64,000 bases of DNA, taken from NCBI GenBank assembly GCA_019316985.1, contig CP079215.1:2976001-3040000 (forward strand). The letters run 5' to 3'. This DNA is from Paraniabella defluvii (lineage in GTDB: Bacteria > Bacteroidota > Bacteroidia > Chitinophagales > Chitinophagaceae). Made by a program: the position numbers and the translations under genes. The notes beneath the pieces are model-generated. The model had not been told where the DNA came from. It saw nothing but the letters and a program-made list of their open reading frames with translations, and ran no database searches. Every line of letters starts with the position of its first letter. The stretch's first letter is position 1. This document shows positions 1 through 11,700 of this stretch, piece after piece.

Positions 1-451
1 CAGATGCAACGTTCGCAGGACAACAGGCCGTCTATTGACCGGTCGGAAGCAATGAGGCAGCGTAACGAAGCTGCACAGGAACAACGTTCCGCAGAGATGA
101 GGCAGAGAAATGAAGTGATGCAGCAGCAGCGTTCCAACGAAATGAGGCAGAGAAACGAGGCGATGCAACAGCAACGTTCTGCGGAAATGAGGCAGCAGCG
201 TGAGGCGAGAGTGCAGCAGGAAAACCGTGCAAGAATGGAGTCTCAGCAAAGATCAGTTGAGCAACCACAGCGGCAGTATGAGAACCGGAGCAGGGAAATG
301 CAGGTTCAACAGCAACAGTCGGCCCCGAGAATGGAGAGCCGGGCTCCCAGCAGGAGTTTTGAAAGCCGCAGTTCAGCGCCTCAACGTTCTATGGGGAGGA
401 GGAGAGAGAGTTGGCCGTGGCGGTGGAGATAGAGGCGGAAGAGGCAGATAA
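1..451 (+). CDS. Q/R/E-rich repeat protein, C-terminal part
   Basis: The window opens inside this gene, so only about 150 C-terminal residues are visible. The chain is almost entirely Gln, Arg, Glu, Met and Ser, with a 15-residue repeat of the type MRQRNEAMQQQRSAE present about four times between bases 46 and 230 (a 45-bp DNA repeat). The composition predicts a highly charged, helical or disordered tail. The frame read from base 1 ends at 432. Adding one G to the GGGG run near 397 instead gives a glycine/arginine-rich end (GGGGERVGRGGGDRGGRGR) that stops at 451. I prefer this end because Gly/Arg tails suit such proteins and one-base losses in homopolymers recur throughout the window. No function is recognised. 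A role in nucleic-acid or envelope binding would be a guess. Confidence 0.6.
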
Positions 452-684
452 AAATGGGTGAGGTTTAGTTTTTATATATTTAAAGTTTGCAAAGCGGTTC
501 TGGTTTTCCCGGAGCCGTTTTTGTTTTATAGCCATTTGCCTGTGGCAATGAACTAATTCATGCTGCGCCTATTGTAGTAGCGGGCACAGTATAACAACCT
601 GCAAGGCAAAAGAACCTTTGTTAATGTGCCGATTGTATGATAATCTTTCATAAATGCTGCGCTTTTACTTTATTTTAGCGAATT
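433..684. other. Intergenic region before uxuA
   Basis: About 230 bp lie between the repeat-protein stop and uxuA. Apart from the terminator hairpin near 494-523, no gene or clear repeat is visible. Confidence 0.5.
494..523 (+). terminator. Rho-independent terminator of the first gene
   Basis: CGGTTCTGG and CCCGGAGCCG pair across a TTTT loop, allowing G-U pairs, and a T-rich tract follows directly. The hairpin lies about 45 bp after the stop of the repeat-rich protein. Confidence 0.6.
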
Positions 685-1855
685 ATGAGCTATACAATGA
701 TACAAACCATGCGATGGTATGGTGATAACGATGCTGTTTCGCTAAGCGATATACGCCAGGCAGGCGCCACAGGAATAGTAACTGCCTTACATCATATACC
801 GGTAGGAGAAATCTGGACCGCCGAAGAGATCATTAAAAGAAAAGAAATTATAGAAGCCGCAGGATTAAGCTGGGAAGTAGTAGAAAGCCTGCCAGTGCAT
901 GAAGATATAAAAAAGCGCAGTGGAAATTTTGAAACCTGGATAGAGAATTACAAGGTAAGTATGAGAAATCTTGCAGCCCATGGCATTAAAGTAGTTACTT
1001 ATAATTTTATGCCTGTGCTGGATTGGGTACGCACCAACCTCGATTATCCCACTGAAACCGGCGCCTTGTGTTTAAGGTTTGGATGGAAAGAATTTATAGC
1101 CTTTGATGTTTTTATACTTAAGCGCCCGGGAGCTGAAGACGATTATAACGAAAATGATTTAAGAAAAGCTAAGGAGTTTTTGATAATTTAAGTATAAGCG
1201 AAATAGATAATCTTAAAACCTCCTGCTTAATGGGCCTTCCCGGTTCCGACGGGTTATTTACCACAGAGCAGGTATTGGACCTGCTGAACGAATATGGAAC
1301 CATAACGGCCGAACAGCTGCAGCAAAATCTTTTTCATTTTTAAATGAGATTACAGCAACTGCCGAGGAAGCAGGAATACAGTTGGCCATACATCCCGATG
1401 ATCCTCCTTACCCGATACTAGGGCTTCCGCGCGTTATGAGCACGGCTGCACATATTGAAGCCCTGATTAATAATGTGCCTTCTAAAAATGCAGGGCTTTG
1501 CTTTTGTACCGGCTCCTATAGCGCCCGTAAGGATAATGACCTGCTGGACATGGTCAAAAGGTTTGGCGACAGGATTTATTTCCTGCATTTACGCAGCACC
1601 GAGAGGGACGAGGAAGGTAACTTTTTGAAGCTAATCACCTCGAAGGTAATGGCAATATAGTTTCTGTTGTTCAGTATATAAGCCAGTTACAAAAGATCAG
1701 CAGCGTCGTATTCCTATGCGACCCGACCATGGGCACCAGATGCTTGATGATTTACAGAAAAAAACTTATCCCGGTTATTCTGCAATCGGGAGGTTAAAGG
1801 ACTTGCGGAAATAAGGGGTGTTGAAGCAGCTATTCAACAATTACAATTAAGCTAA
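685..1855 (+). CDS. uxuA: Mannonate dehydratase
   Basis: UxuA (EC 4.2.1.8) removes water from D-mannonate to give 2-keto-3-deoxygluconate in cytoplasmic hexuronate catabolism. The N-terminus carries the family signature QTMRWYG, followed by [12 protein letters not shown]. Downstream come [29 protein letters not shown] and, after correction, [12 protein letters not shown], all typical of UxuA. The corrected product is about 390 residues, the normal length. The gene is split near 1178, 1335, 1628, 1712 and 1796, and each split is repaired by one extra base in a T, C or G run. Translation may start at 685 or at the internal ATG at 697 (MIQTMRWYG), which matches family N-termini better. No other hexuronate gene is in view. 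Confidence 0.93.
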
Positions 1856-1863
1856 TGATCAAT

Positions 1864-1892
1864 AAAAATGCCGGCGAAGCGCCGGCATTTTT
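1864..1892. terminator. Bidirectional terminator between convergent genes
   Basis: ATGCCGGC and GCCGGCAT form a perfect stem around GAAGC, with AAAAA before and TTTTT after. It sits between the convergent stops of uxuA and the AIM24-family gene and can serve both strands. Confidence 0.9.
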
Positions 1893-1910
1893 ATTTGTAG
1901 TATTTGCCTT

Positions 1911-2706
1911 TTAGTAACCGTCGCCGTCGAGCAAATTGCCGATGCCGCCTAAAATGCTGCCTTCTTCTTTCCTGTTGGTAGTGGCAAAGGAGAGAATGCG
2001 GGAAGCCAGGCGGCTTACCGGTAAAGTTTGTATCCATACGCGACCGGGCCCTGTGAGCGTTGCATAAAAGAAGCCTTCACCCCGAATAGCTTGTTCCGTA
2101 CTCCCCGTATCATTTCAATATCGTAACGTATGCTTTGGGTAAACCCAACCAGGCAACCGGTATCTATTTTCAGGCGCTCTCCCGGCTGGAGATCTTTATG
2201 AAACACATGTCCCCGGCATGAACAAAAGACATCCCGTCACCTTCCAGCTTCTGCATAATAAAACCCTCTCCTCCAAACAGACCTGTTCCCAGCTTTCGTT
2301 GAAATTCTATACCAACAGCAACTCCTTTTGCAGCGCACAGGAAGGCATCTTTCTGGCATATAACTTTCCCGTTCAACTCTGAAAGGTCAAGCGGTATAAT
2401 TTTGCCGGGATAAGGCGATGCAAACGATACTTTCTTTTTGCCATGACTAACATTGGTATATGCCGTCATGAATAAACTTTCGCCTGTAAGTATTCGTTTG
2501 CCGGCACTCATCAGCTTGCCTAATATACCGCCGCCCTGGCTTGCCTGGCTACCGTCTCCAAAAATAGTAGCCATATTAATGCCTTCGTCCATCATCATAA
2601 AACTGCCGGCTTCGGCAATAGCGGTCTCATCGGGGTCCAATTCAATACTTACGTACTGCATTTCTTCTCCGAAAATCTCATAATCTATTTCGTGGCTTGA
2701 TTTCAT
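1911..2706 (-). CDS. TIGR00266/AIM24-family protein
   Basis: This is a member of the AIM24 (DUF124) beta-sandwich family, about 265 residues, with no established biochemical function. Visible marks are [22 protein letters not shown] at the N-terminus, [19 protein letters not shown] in the middle and the C-terminal [15 protein letters not shown], which is highly typical. Two breaks, near 2213 and 2087, both fall in GGGG runs read one base short. After repair the product is continuous ([11 protein letters not shown] and [16 protein letters not shown]). The gene converges on uxuA across a shared terminator. Short 7-bp repeats lie directly upstream of the start. Confidence 0.88.
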
Positions 2707-2719
2707 TGTTTTATATTTT

Positions 2720-2740
2720 GATGTTAGATATTAGATGCAA
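2720..2740. repeat. Short 7-bp-period repeat upstream of the AIM24-family gene
   Basis: Three heptamers in register, GATGTTA, GATATTA and GATGCAA, lie 14 bp upstream of the AIM24-family start. They resemble the longer heptamer arrays elsewhere in the window, but three copies are weak evidence alone. Confidence 0.4.
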
Positions 2741-2821
2741 ATGCTCATATCGGGATGTCTGGTAATGAAAGGGGACATGCATGACAGTATACTCGTCAAT
2801 AATACGATAGTATTTTTAAGT

Positions 2822-4114
2822 TTATGGCTTTACGTTTAAAACGGCATTCAATTGTTCTTTATCCAGCTGATCTTCCCAACGGGCGATCACCACAGTTGCC
2901 ACTGCGTTACCTACCATGTTGGTCAGTGCCCTGCATTCGCTCATAAAGCGATCTATGCCGAGTATGAGCGTCATTCCTGCGATGGGTACTTCCGGAACTA
3001 CTGCCAGCGTTGCCGCTAAAGTAATGAACCCTGCTCCGCTAACGCCGGCAGCGCCCTTGGAGCTTAGCATGGCCACCAATAATAGCACGATCTGGCTTTC
3101 TAACGGCAGATGGATATTACAGGCTTGCGCTATAAACAAAGCGGCCAGTGTCATGTAAATATTGGTGCCATCCAGGTTAAAAGAGTAGCCTGTGGGTACC
3201 ACCAGGCCTACTATTGGTTTGGCGCAGCCTGCTTTTTCCATTTTTGCATCAGGCTGGGCAGGGCGGCTTCGGAAGAGCTGGTGCCGAGTACCAGCAGCAA
3301 TTCGTCTTTTATATACTTTAAAAACCTGAAGATAGAAAAGCCGTTATACCTCGCTACCGCCCCTAATATCACTATTACAAATAATAAAGACGTAGCATAG
3401 AAAGTAATGACCAAAGCCAATAAGTTACCGATAGAAGAAATACCATATTTACCAATAGTAAATGCAATGGCGCCAAAAGCGCCGATAGGCGCCAGTTTCA
3501 TTAAAATGGCCACTACTTTGAAAACAGGATAGGCCAGCGCTTCCATGAAATCGAGCACCAGCTTGCTTTTGGGCATGGTGAGCGATATACCTATGCCAAA
3601 CAGGATAGCAATCAGCAGTACCTGCAGAATATTATCGCCGGTAAGAGGACTTACCAGCGTTTTGGGAATAATGTCAAATATGAAATTTATTAAAGAATTG
3701 TCGTGGGCTTTATTTACGTATTGGGCTATGGATGATGCCTGTAGTGTAGCGGGATTAATGTTAAGCCCCTTGCCGGGCTGTACAATATTGCTTACAACCA
3801 GCCCAATAATAAGGGCGAGCGTGGAAAAAGTAATAAAGTAAAGCAACGCTTTGCCTGCTACACGGCCTACTTTTTCATATCATTCATGGAGGCAATACCT
3901 ACGGTAATGGTCACAAAAATGACGGGAGCTATGATCATCTTGATCAATGCTATAAAGCCATCTCCGAGAGGTTTCATTTGCTCGGCCAGCGAGGGCTTAA
4001 AATAGCCTAATAGCGCTCCTATGGTGATGGCTATCAGCACCTGGATGTATAGCACCTGGTAAAATTTTTTTTTTTGGAGGCAGGTGTGTCGTTGGGATGC
4101 GCTTCAACAATCAT
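2822..4114 (-). CDS. dctA: C4-dicarboxylate:cation symporter
   Basis: This inner-membrane transporter of the DAACS family imports succinate, fumarate or malate with protons or sodium. Resemblance to DctA runs along the whole chain: [19 protein letters not shown] at the N-terminus, then [20 protein letters not shown], the serine-rich re-entrant motif [25 protein letters not shown] and a C-terminal [18 protein letters not shown]. Corrected length is about 431 residues. It is broken near 4070 (a run of 11 T, one short of in-frame), 3868 and 3240. The first correction exposes an upstream ATG at 4114 giving MIVEAHPND before the first helix. Glutamate rather than dicarboxylate transport is possible, but the DctA-type QMKPLGDG and MNDMK regions favour dicarboxylates. 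Confidence 0.93.
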
Positions 4115-4145
4115 TCGTTATTTCTTTACGGAAATATCGGAAAAA

Positions 4146-4726
4146 TTATTCAAGCAGTTCTTTCGGGAGGATCTTTTTTAAAAAAGGTATCTTGTCGTCT
4201 TCCATAACAATAAATTTCCATTGCTTTAAATCTGCCGATTTCCCGATCACATCTTTCACCGAAAGGATATGGTAATAACCTGTAGTTTTATTATAAGTAA
4301 CGTTGGGTTCTCCAAATTTGGACTGAAGCGTTAATGTAAGTAATTCATTCTCTACGATGGTCGAGTCTGCCTGGAGTGAGTCCGTTCCAAACCGCATCCG
4401 GAGGATATTGGAGTACTTAAGTTTTACAAAATGAGCGCTGTCTATCAACTGTGCATTATCTACCCGTAATATTTTGGCGGAGTCTACCTGGTAATCAAAT
4501 TCGGGCATATTAAAAATGGTTTCCATAGCTGTTATCACTTGTTCCTTGGGAACAAGTGTATAAGGTCATCAATGATAAAGTCGGCAGCAGCCCTGAAATC
4601 TTTTTTAATAACAAGGATGGTATAGTGCATAAACTGTTGCTGCACGATTTTTTTATAGTCCTGGGCAACGGCACCGCTACATAGTAGACTGCCAATAAGG
4701 AGAAGGGATAAGATCCGGCTTTTCAT
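4146..4726 (-). CDS. Secreted hypothetical protein
   Basis: No family is recognised. The start at 4726 gives a clear signal peptide, MKSRILSLLLIGSLLCSGAVAQ, predicting export. The mature part is about 170 residues of mixed alpha/beta character with the segments VDNAQLIDSAHFVKLKYSN and KQWKFIVMEDDKIPFLKKIL. One frame break lies near 4545 in the 'gttccttgggaac' region, and the two pieces join as a single chain. It lies just downstream of the acetyltransferase gene on the same strand and may be cotranscribed with it. Confidence 0.65.
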
Positions 4727-4752
4727 GGGGAAAGATGGAGTATATAGGGTGG

Positions 4753-5346
4753 TCAAAATTTTAAATTCCTGAAATAGTACTGCCTGTCATTATCGGTAAT
4801 ATCCCGTATTACTTTACAGGGATTGCCTACTGCGATTACATTTGCAGGGATGTTTTTGGTAACAACGCTTCCGGAACCGATAACGCTGTTGTCGCCAATG
4901 GAGATTCCGGGGTTGATAACCGTGTTGCCGCCAATCCATACATTATTACCGATGGTTACCGGGAAGGCGTATTCATAGGCTTCATTCCGGGGTTCGTAGT
5001 GTACAGGGTGCCCTGCAGTGTAAATAGAAACATTGGGAGCCAGCAGCACATTGTTTCCAAAAGTTACAGGCGCACAGTCGAGAATAGTACAGTTATAATT
5101 TGAGTAAAAGTTTTCACCAATAGCAATATTATATCCGTAGTCGCAATAGAACGGCGGTTCTATATGAAACTGGCTACCGGTACGCCCCAGTAACTTCCGT
5201 AAAAGCTGGTTGCGTTCTTCCAGCTTAAAGGGGTGCAGCTGATTGATCTGGTAATTAAGATCTTTAGCCAGCTGGCGTTCTTCGAACAGCTTTGGTTCAA
5301 AAGATTTATACGGTTGTCCGGCGAGCATTTTTTCTTTCTCTGTCAT
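4753..5346 (-). CDS. maa: Maltose/galactoside O-acetyltransferase family enzyme
   Basis: This left-handed beta-helix (hexapeptide repeat) acetyltransferase of the Maa/LacA/NodL type, 197 residues, moves acetyl from acetyl-CoA to a sugar hydroxyl. It starts with the Maa-domain helix EKMLAGQPYKSF. It then has FYCDYGYNIAIGENFYSNYN and the catalytic-loop signature APNVSIYTAGHPVHYEPR, where the His after AG is the general base. Hexapeptide turns follow (IGNNVWIGGNTVINPGISI). It is one of the few genes in the window with an intact frame. The substrate cannot be told from sequence. The YihY gene ends just upstream on the same strand. Confidence 0.9.
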   Translation of the reverse strand: MTEKEKMLAGQPYKSFEPKLFEERQLAKDLNYQINQLHPFKLEERNQLLRKLLGRTGSQFHIEPPFYCDYGYNIAIGENFYSNYNCTILDCAPVTFGNNVLLAPNVSIYTAGHPVHYEPRNEAYEYAFPVTIGNNVWIGGNTVINPGISIGDNSVIGSGSVVTKNIPANVIAVGNPCKVIRDITDNDRQYYFRNLKF

Positions 5347-5382
5347 ATATACGCGTTGTTTAAGTGGTAAGCCAGGGTTTGT

Positions 5383-6354
5383 TTATCGCTCCGAAGTATA
5401 CTCGGGGTGTTGTGGCGGGAGTTCCTTTACGTGTTGCTCCTCCGTTACTACTTCTACGTGAACCGCATATTTTGATGGCCTGATACTATCGCTGTACTTT
5501 TCAGCATATACCTGTGTAAACTCTGCACCAAAATACAGGATAAAAGAAGTATAATATACCCAAAGGAGTATGATAATGATCGTTCCTGCGGCTCCGAAAA
5601 CCACACCCGGGCTGGATTTGGTGATGTACAGGTCTATCAGGAATTTACCTATTCCAAACAGTACAGTGGTAAATGCGGCTCCTACAAATGCAGGTTTCCA
5701 TTTTATGATCACATCGGGAAGTACCTTGAAGATGACGGCAAAAAGAAAGGTGATTACGGCAAAAGTCAGCACATTATTAAGTATAAAAATAGCCAACCAG
5801 AGTCAACCGGTATCAGGTTTTGAAAGCGGGTTTGCACGCTGCCCAGTATGCTGTTGAGGACCAGGGAAACCAGCAATAAGAATCCCAGGGAAACGATTAG
5901 GCCGAACGATTTAACACGGTTGGTTAACAGTCCCCATATTCCTTTACGTGGCTTTGCTCTTACTTTCCATATGGTATTCAGGCTGTCCTGTATTTCCAGG
6001 AATACAGCTGTGGCGCCCACTATGAGCGAGATAATGCCGATAACCAGGGCAATAGTTGTTTTGCCACTCAGGCTGGCCTGGGTAACAATATTCTGTACCT
6101 GTGTGGCTACATTGCTGTCAGTAAATTGAATGACTTCCTCATAGATCTTTTGCTCAATAATTTCTTTTTTTTGTAGATGAGGCTGGCCGAAGCAATGACA
6201 ATAGTAAGCAGGGGCGCCATGGAAAAAACGGTACAATAAGCCAGTGAAGAACTGAGCTTGGGCACTTTGTCTGCCGAAAAGCCTTTAGCCGAGGCGATCA
6301 GGAGGTCTCCGCGTTTTTAAAAAATGTTTTCGACTTGCTGACTACTTGTTTCAT
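5383..6354 (-). CDS. YihY/BrkB-family membrane protein
   Basis: This is an integral inner-membrane protein of the YihY/virulence factor BrkB family (formerly mis-annotated RNase BN), about 320 residues with six predicted hydrophobic segments. Recognisable parts are the N-terminal LAYCTVFSMAPLLTIVIASA, GLLTNRVKSFGLIVSLGFLLLVSLV, FKVLPDVIIKWKPAFVGA and the last helix IIIILLWVYYTSFILYFGAEF, typical of the family. The start at 6354 gives MKQVVSKSKTFFKN. Breaks near 6317 (T/A run) and 5788 are repaired by single bases. Its role is not established; transport or envelope functions have been proposed for relatives. Confidence 0.87.
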
Positions 6355-6466
6355 GGAACGTAACTTATTTGAATATAGTTATGTAACTATATTCAAGAAT
6401 AAAGCCATAAAACTTCTTTCTACTAAAAAGATGTTGCTTACTGCACCCATTAATAGGGAGGAGTGT

Positions 6467-8755
6467 TTAAAACGGATACCCTATGCCGATATTCAGGATA
6501 AGATTTTGTTTGCGCCAGGTGGGGTCTCCAAAGTTAATCTGGTTAAATACCCAGCGCTCACCTGGCGGTAACCAGGGTTTTCTAAAAGGGGTGGCCAGGT
6601 CGAACCGGATAACGAAAATGCTGGCATCTACTCTCAGGCCAACGCCGCCACCTACCGCAAACTCGTTGAAAGCGTTACCCAACCTGAACCTGCTGCCCAT
6701 ACGGGATGTATCTGTTTTAGCGGTCCATACATTTCCGGCATCTACAAAAACGGCTCCGTGTATCACGCTAAACAATTTGGCACGCAGTTCCCCGTTGAGC
6801 ATCATTTTTATATCACCGCCCTGGTCAGGGAAGATCCTGCTTGAGTCGGGGTTGATCTCGTAGTAATAAGAGCCCGGTCCCAGTGATCTCGCCCTGAAGG
6901 CCCTGATATCATTGCTACCCCCGGCAAAAAATTGTCGTATATAGGGGAGCACGGTGCTATTGCCATAGGGAATACCATAACCAATATTGGCACGTCCGGC
7001 CAAAATCAGCTGTGGCTTGATCTTGTAGTAATCGCGGAAGTCGGCTTCCAGTTTGATGAACTGGTTAACCGCGGTACTAAATAGTGTTTTTGCCCCTGGT
7101 CATTCTTTTTGAGAAATGCATTCACCAGGTTGCCAGCAGTTTCCGCGGTGCCCTGGAAATAAATATTATTTCGTTTGGCATCCTGAAACTGGTCGCTATA
7201 GGTAAAGCGATAATTAGTGCTGAAGATAAACTGGTTCTCGTAATTACCTCTTAAGCTGGGTACTCTTATCAAAAGTTTTTCAAGACTATCCGTGGTTTTC
7301 AGCGTGCGTACGTAGGTTACAGAGAAAGGATTGAATGTATGGTCTACAAACTGGCTTCCCTTCCAATTATAACCAAACTCTGCATTGCCGGATAGCATGG
7401 TGAAATATAGGGCCCTGTTCAGCAGCTGTCCTCCCACTGTAACATGTGTTTTAGGGACATAGTTGCTCGCACTTTTAAAATTGATCGGCGCTATAATACG
7501 TGGAAAAATAAGCCTTGCATTAGCGCTTACCGAATACGAATTGGTTTTAGCGCCACTCACCTGCGTTTCAAATCCACCTGCTATGCTGGTAACCAATTGT
7601 TCAGCACCTCTAAACAGGTTACGATTGGTATTGGACAATTTAATTTCAGATCCCACGAAGTTGTTTGATTTACTGGTGCCTGTTACCTGTAAGGACATCG
7701 AGCGCTTTTTTTGAGGAGTAAGGTAAAAGTTAGCATCCAGTAAGTCGCTTTCCAGGGTATCTATGGGTCTGAACTCAGCTTTCACAAAACGGAAAGTACC
7801 CAGGTTTACAAGGCGGTTAAGACTGAGGCTGTGATCGGCACGGTTATATAACTCATCTTTCTGGAAGAAAATCAACCTGTCGAAAATCCGGGGTTTATAA
7901 GTGTTTTGAGGATCGTAAATTTTAAAGTCGTTATGTATTAACGGCTTTGATAATCTTAATGCCGAATCGCGCCTGATATTGTAATTAGGATAGATCCTGA
8001 TCTCGTTAATACGGTATGGTTTTAAACCCTCTATAGGTGTAAGGTCTTTTACTTTTACATATACGTTTGCTTTGTTGCTGCCAATGGTGCTATCAACCTG
8101 CAGTAATAAAAAGTCAGGATTAAAAAAGAAGTATCCTTTTTCTTTCAGGTCATTATCGATACGTTCCTTTCTGCCGTAAATACATCTATATCGTAAAAAA
8201 TACCAGGTTTTAATAAAGATTTATCGGACCCACGCCTGATAATATTGTTTAGCGCTGTAGGTTCGGCAGGGAATTTAATTTCGTTGAGTGTGTATCTTTC
8301 ATTAGTTATAGCCCGGTATTCGGCACGTCCTGTACGCCCTTTTACGATAGCTTCGCCGGTAACTGCGGCCTGCAGGTAGCCTTTGCTGATGAGATGGCTT
8401 TGTAGTATATTGATGTTGTTTTGCAAACGCAGATCGCTCATTAATACAGGTGGTTCGCCCAGCTTGGTCCGGATCCAGTTCCGCAATCCTTTAGGTTTTT
8501 AGGTTCACCGGCAAGTGCATAAAAAGCGAGCTTATACCGCATGCCCAGGATCTTTTGTTAGGCTCGGGGCGTGTCATTGCTTCCAGTGTATTTTTAATGC
8601 TTTTTCGCCGGGAACTTTTTAGCGCTATCGGGGTTTATTTTTACTGTTGCACCCGTGTATAAAACCTGGCCTTCCTTTAGGGCCTTTAAACCGGTACAGG
8701 AAGCTGCTGTAAGGATGATAGCTGCTAATATTAATATGTTGTAAAATGTCCGCAT
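6467..8755 (-). CDS. tamL: TamL, lipoprotein Omp85/BamA-family outer-membrane protein
   Basis: This is the outer-membrane partner of TamB in Bacteroidota, with POTRA domains followed by a 16-stranded Omp85 barrel. The N-terminus MRTFYNILILAAIILTAASC ends in a lipobox, the feature that separates TamL from proteobacterial TamA. POTRA-like segments cover about residues 90-330. The barrel carries the Omp85 loop motif GGSNDIRAFRARSLGPGSY (VRGF/Y equivalent) and ends with an aromatic residue, GIGYPF. Corrected length is about 760 residues. It is broken near 8600, 8490, 8155, 7085 and 7005. It starts 36 bp after the tamB stop, so the two form one operon for insertion of outer-membrane proteins. Confidence 0.9.
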
Positions 8756-8791
8756 TCTTATATTGTTATCGTCGTATACGCATCGGATCAA

Positions 8792-11700
8792 TTAAGGTTG
8801 TTGCTGTTGTTCTCTCTGCTGTCTTCTGGCTTCACGTTCCTTTCTTAATTTTTCTTCGCTTTTAAAACTTCTGAATATCTCATTGAAACGGTTATAATCT
8901 ACTACCATCACAAAGCCTAAACCTGTTTCAATGATTTGACCTCTACCACCAGGGTAGATTGATTGCGCCGGTAAGCCCTGAGCCTGTAGCGGCCATCACG
9001 CGACAGCGCATATTCGATATTTACATTGCCGGCTATATTAGCCCCATTGTTATTTTGCGTGCGTGCTCCTTCCAGGGCAAAATCGCTGCCAACGGTTATA
9101 GTTAGCCTGTCGTTCAAAAGCCGTTTGGAAAGGGCCACATTCAGGTCGGTACGCGTTTGCTGTGTTCCCGTACTGAAGTCATCCTGCGAAGTAAGGTCAA
9201 ATGCTACATCCACTCCTTTAATGAGATCTGAAGCAAGATTATTGAGCTGCTGAGTTAATAATCTGCTCACACTCTGGCGGGCCAGCATTTCAGGAGAAGC
9301 TCCGCCGGCGAGGCTTTCAAAAGGATTTTCCGATATAAACCTGTTTAAAGCCAATACCGCAAAAACCTGTTTGTTGAGCTCGCTAGGATTGAGTTTACCT
9401 GCATTAGCCGGGCGTTTACAATACCGTCTATTGCGTTTCTTTCATTTTCGGGCAGCGCAATTTCAAAATCGATTTTTGGCTTTAATAACTGTTCCGTCAT
9501 TTTCAGATAAACCATAAATGGTAATTTCTGCCTGGCCCTGGTTTGTGTAGATTGGTCCAATGCCGCAAGCTGGTCCGAAATCAAATCAATAGGAGCTGTA
9601 TTTACATTGTATACAGCTGTAAGATCCACGTTGGCTTCGGTGGGTGCGCCGGTCCACTGTATATAACTGCCCTGTTGCAACTCAAACTTTCTTTTAGCTA
9701 ATCCTCCTATAGAAAGGTTGTAGTTGCCTCCCGAAACCAGGTAGCGTCCTGTCATGGCTATCTTCCCGCTAGGGTCCATTGTTAAATTCAGCTCTGCTTC
9801 TCCTTTCACCAATAAAGCATCACCGTTTGCCGGGTCTACCACTACTGTTATTTCAGCCTCTTTCTCTGTTATCAGGTCCATAGATACATTCAGTCCTTTT
9901 AATTTAGACCTGGTTAAGCTGTCTACGTTCAGCGCTTCCCTGCCATTATTAGGAGGTGCATCCATATCAACAAACTCAACCACTCCTTCCTGGCTCACAA
10001 TGTCCGGATCGCTGTCAGGTATAGCAAAGAAGAAGCGTGTGTCTTTATTAATTCTCAAAGAGCCGGTTACCTCAGGTTTATTTAAATCGCCACCAACGTT
10101 GGCATTCAGCGTTAAAAATACCTTACCATAGAAAAGCTCATTATCCTGCGAAGTGGAATTGAGCGCCATAAAATTGTTGGCCCTTAACTTCAGGTCGAAG
10201 CCGAAATCCTGGTAGTTGGTGGTTTTAATTAGCCCATTAATGGTAAATGCCTGGTTGGCAGAATCCCTTACCGTAAAATTGTTAAACCTGATCCCATTGG
10301 ATACAAATGAAATGTTTTCATCATTCAACCTGAAGTAAGAATTGAGCTGCGCTACATTTAAACCTGCATTTTTAAATCCTAAATTGCCCAACACTTTTGG
10401 CGAGGTTAAAGGTCCTTTGGCAGTGAGCTGGCCGGTAAGCATACCAGAGCCATTCTTTATCTGGCCGCTGCTAAGGCTTTCAATAAACTTCAGATCAAAG
10501 CGATTGATGTTTACAGTCATATCCAGCGAACCATTGTTGGTAGTATAATAATAGCCTGCTACTTTTACATCGTGTATACCGGTTAAGGCTACATCTACTT
10601 TGAATGCATCTTTGGTATAATTATCGGCCAGTATTTTTACATCGCCCAGCTGATCTTTTTGATAGCGTAATTTGTTGATGACAAGGTTAGCTTCAAATGC
10701 GGGAGACTCCTGGATGTTTTTTACATCAACAGTTCCGTTAAGTGTACCTCCTATCAACGCAGTATCCTGTTCGGCATAGCGGGTCAATGTCTCCAGCATG
10801 AAATTTTGGAAGTTCACCCTTACAGGAGAATTAGCTGCCGTGGAAGTGCTGTTAACAGATAATGATTGCCCGTTGTTGCTAATGTTGAAATTTCTGACGT
10901 ATACCCCGCTTCTCCATATTGAATTAAATTATCCTGTGCTACCTGCCATTTATCGTAGTTGAGCAGCAGCTTTTGCGGGTCTAATGAAAACCGGTAGGTT
11001 TTATTATCTGCCTTAAAGTTTCCGCCAATCATGTACTTATCCTGGTTTTTACTGTCGCGTAAAAACACATTAACCCCAAGTATATTATTGGCCGCGGCCC
11101 CGTTTACAGATGAATTGTATAGTTTAACTGCAGGGCTCTCCACGCTTTTTATATCAAGGGTATATGCCAGTTTCAAACTGTCGTTAAGATTGCTGATGTT
11201 AAGCGTAGTGCCTTTTATATCAAAGCTGTCATATACTATATGAGGGAAATTAGCTGCAATAACGAGGCTGTCGGCTTCGGTATCTAAAACGCCATTTAAA
11301 TAGGAGGGAGCAAATGTATACAGGAGGGCACAAATTCTTTCAACAATTTGGAATCGTGCACTGTTATATTAAACTTCATTTTTGCGGGCCGGTTTTTTTA
11401 CCGGTGCAAAAGCATAATACTTGCCTATTTCGTTGGTGAATGCCTGCCCTATTTGGGTGAGTTCGTATTTGCCACTTAAATCAGCATTAATAATGTCAGA
11501 TTTTAAAGTAAGGTTATTTTCTGTTGCTGTAGATAAAGCGTTCAGGTAAATAGTATCCAGGTTAATAACCCGTCCATCCATTGCAACCTGTAAGCTGGCA
11601 ATATTAGCAGTGCCATTCAGGTAATCCGGGTCAACTGTTGGGAAGTCAAGTGTAGCAAGTCCGGCAACTTTAAATTCTGAGCTGGCAAAATTTAGTTTTT

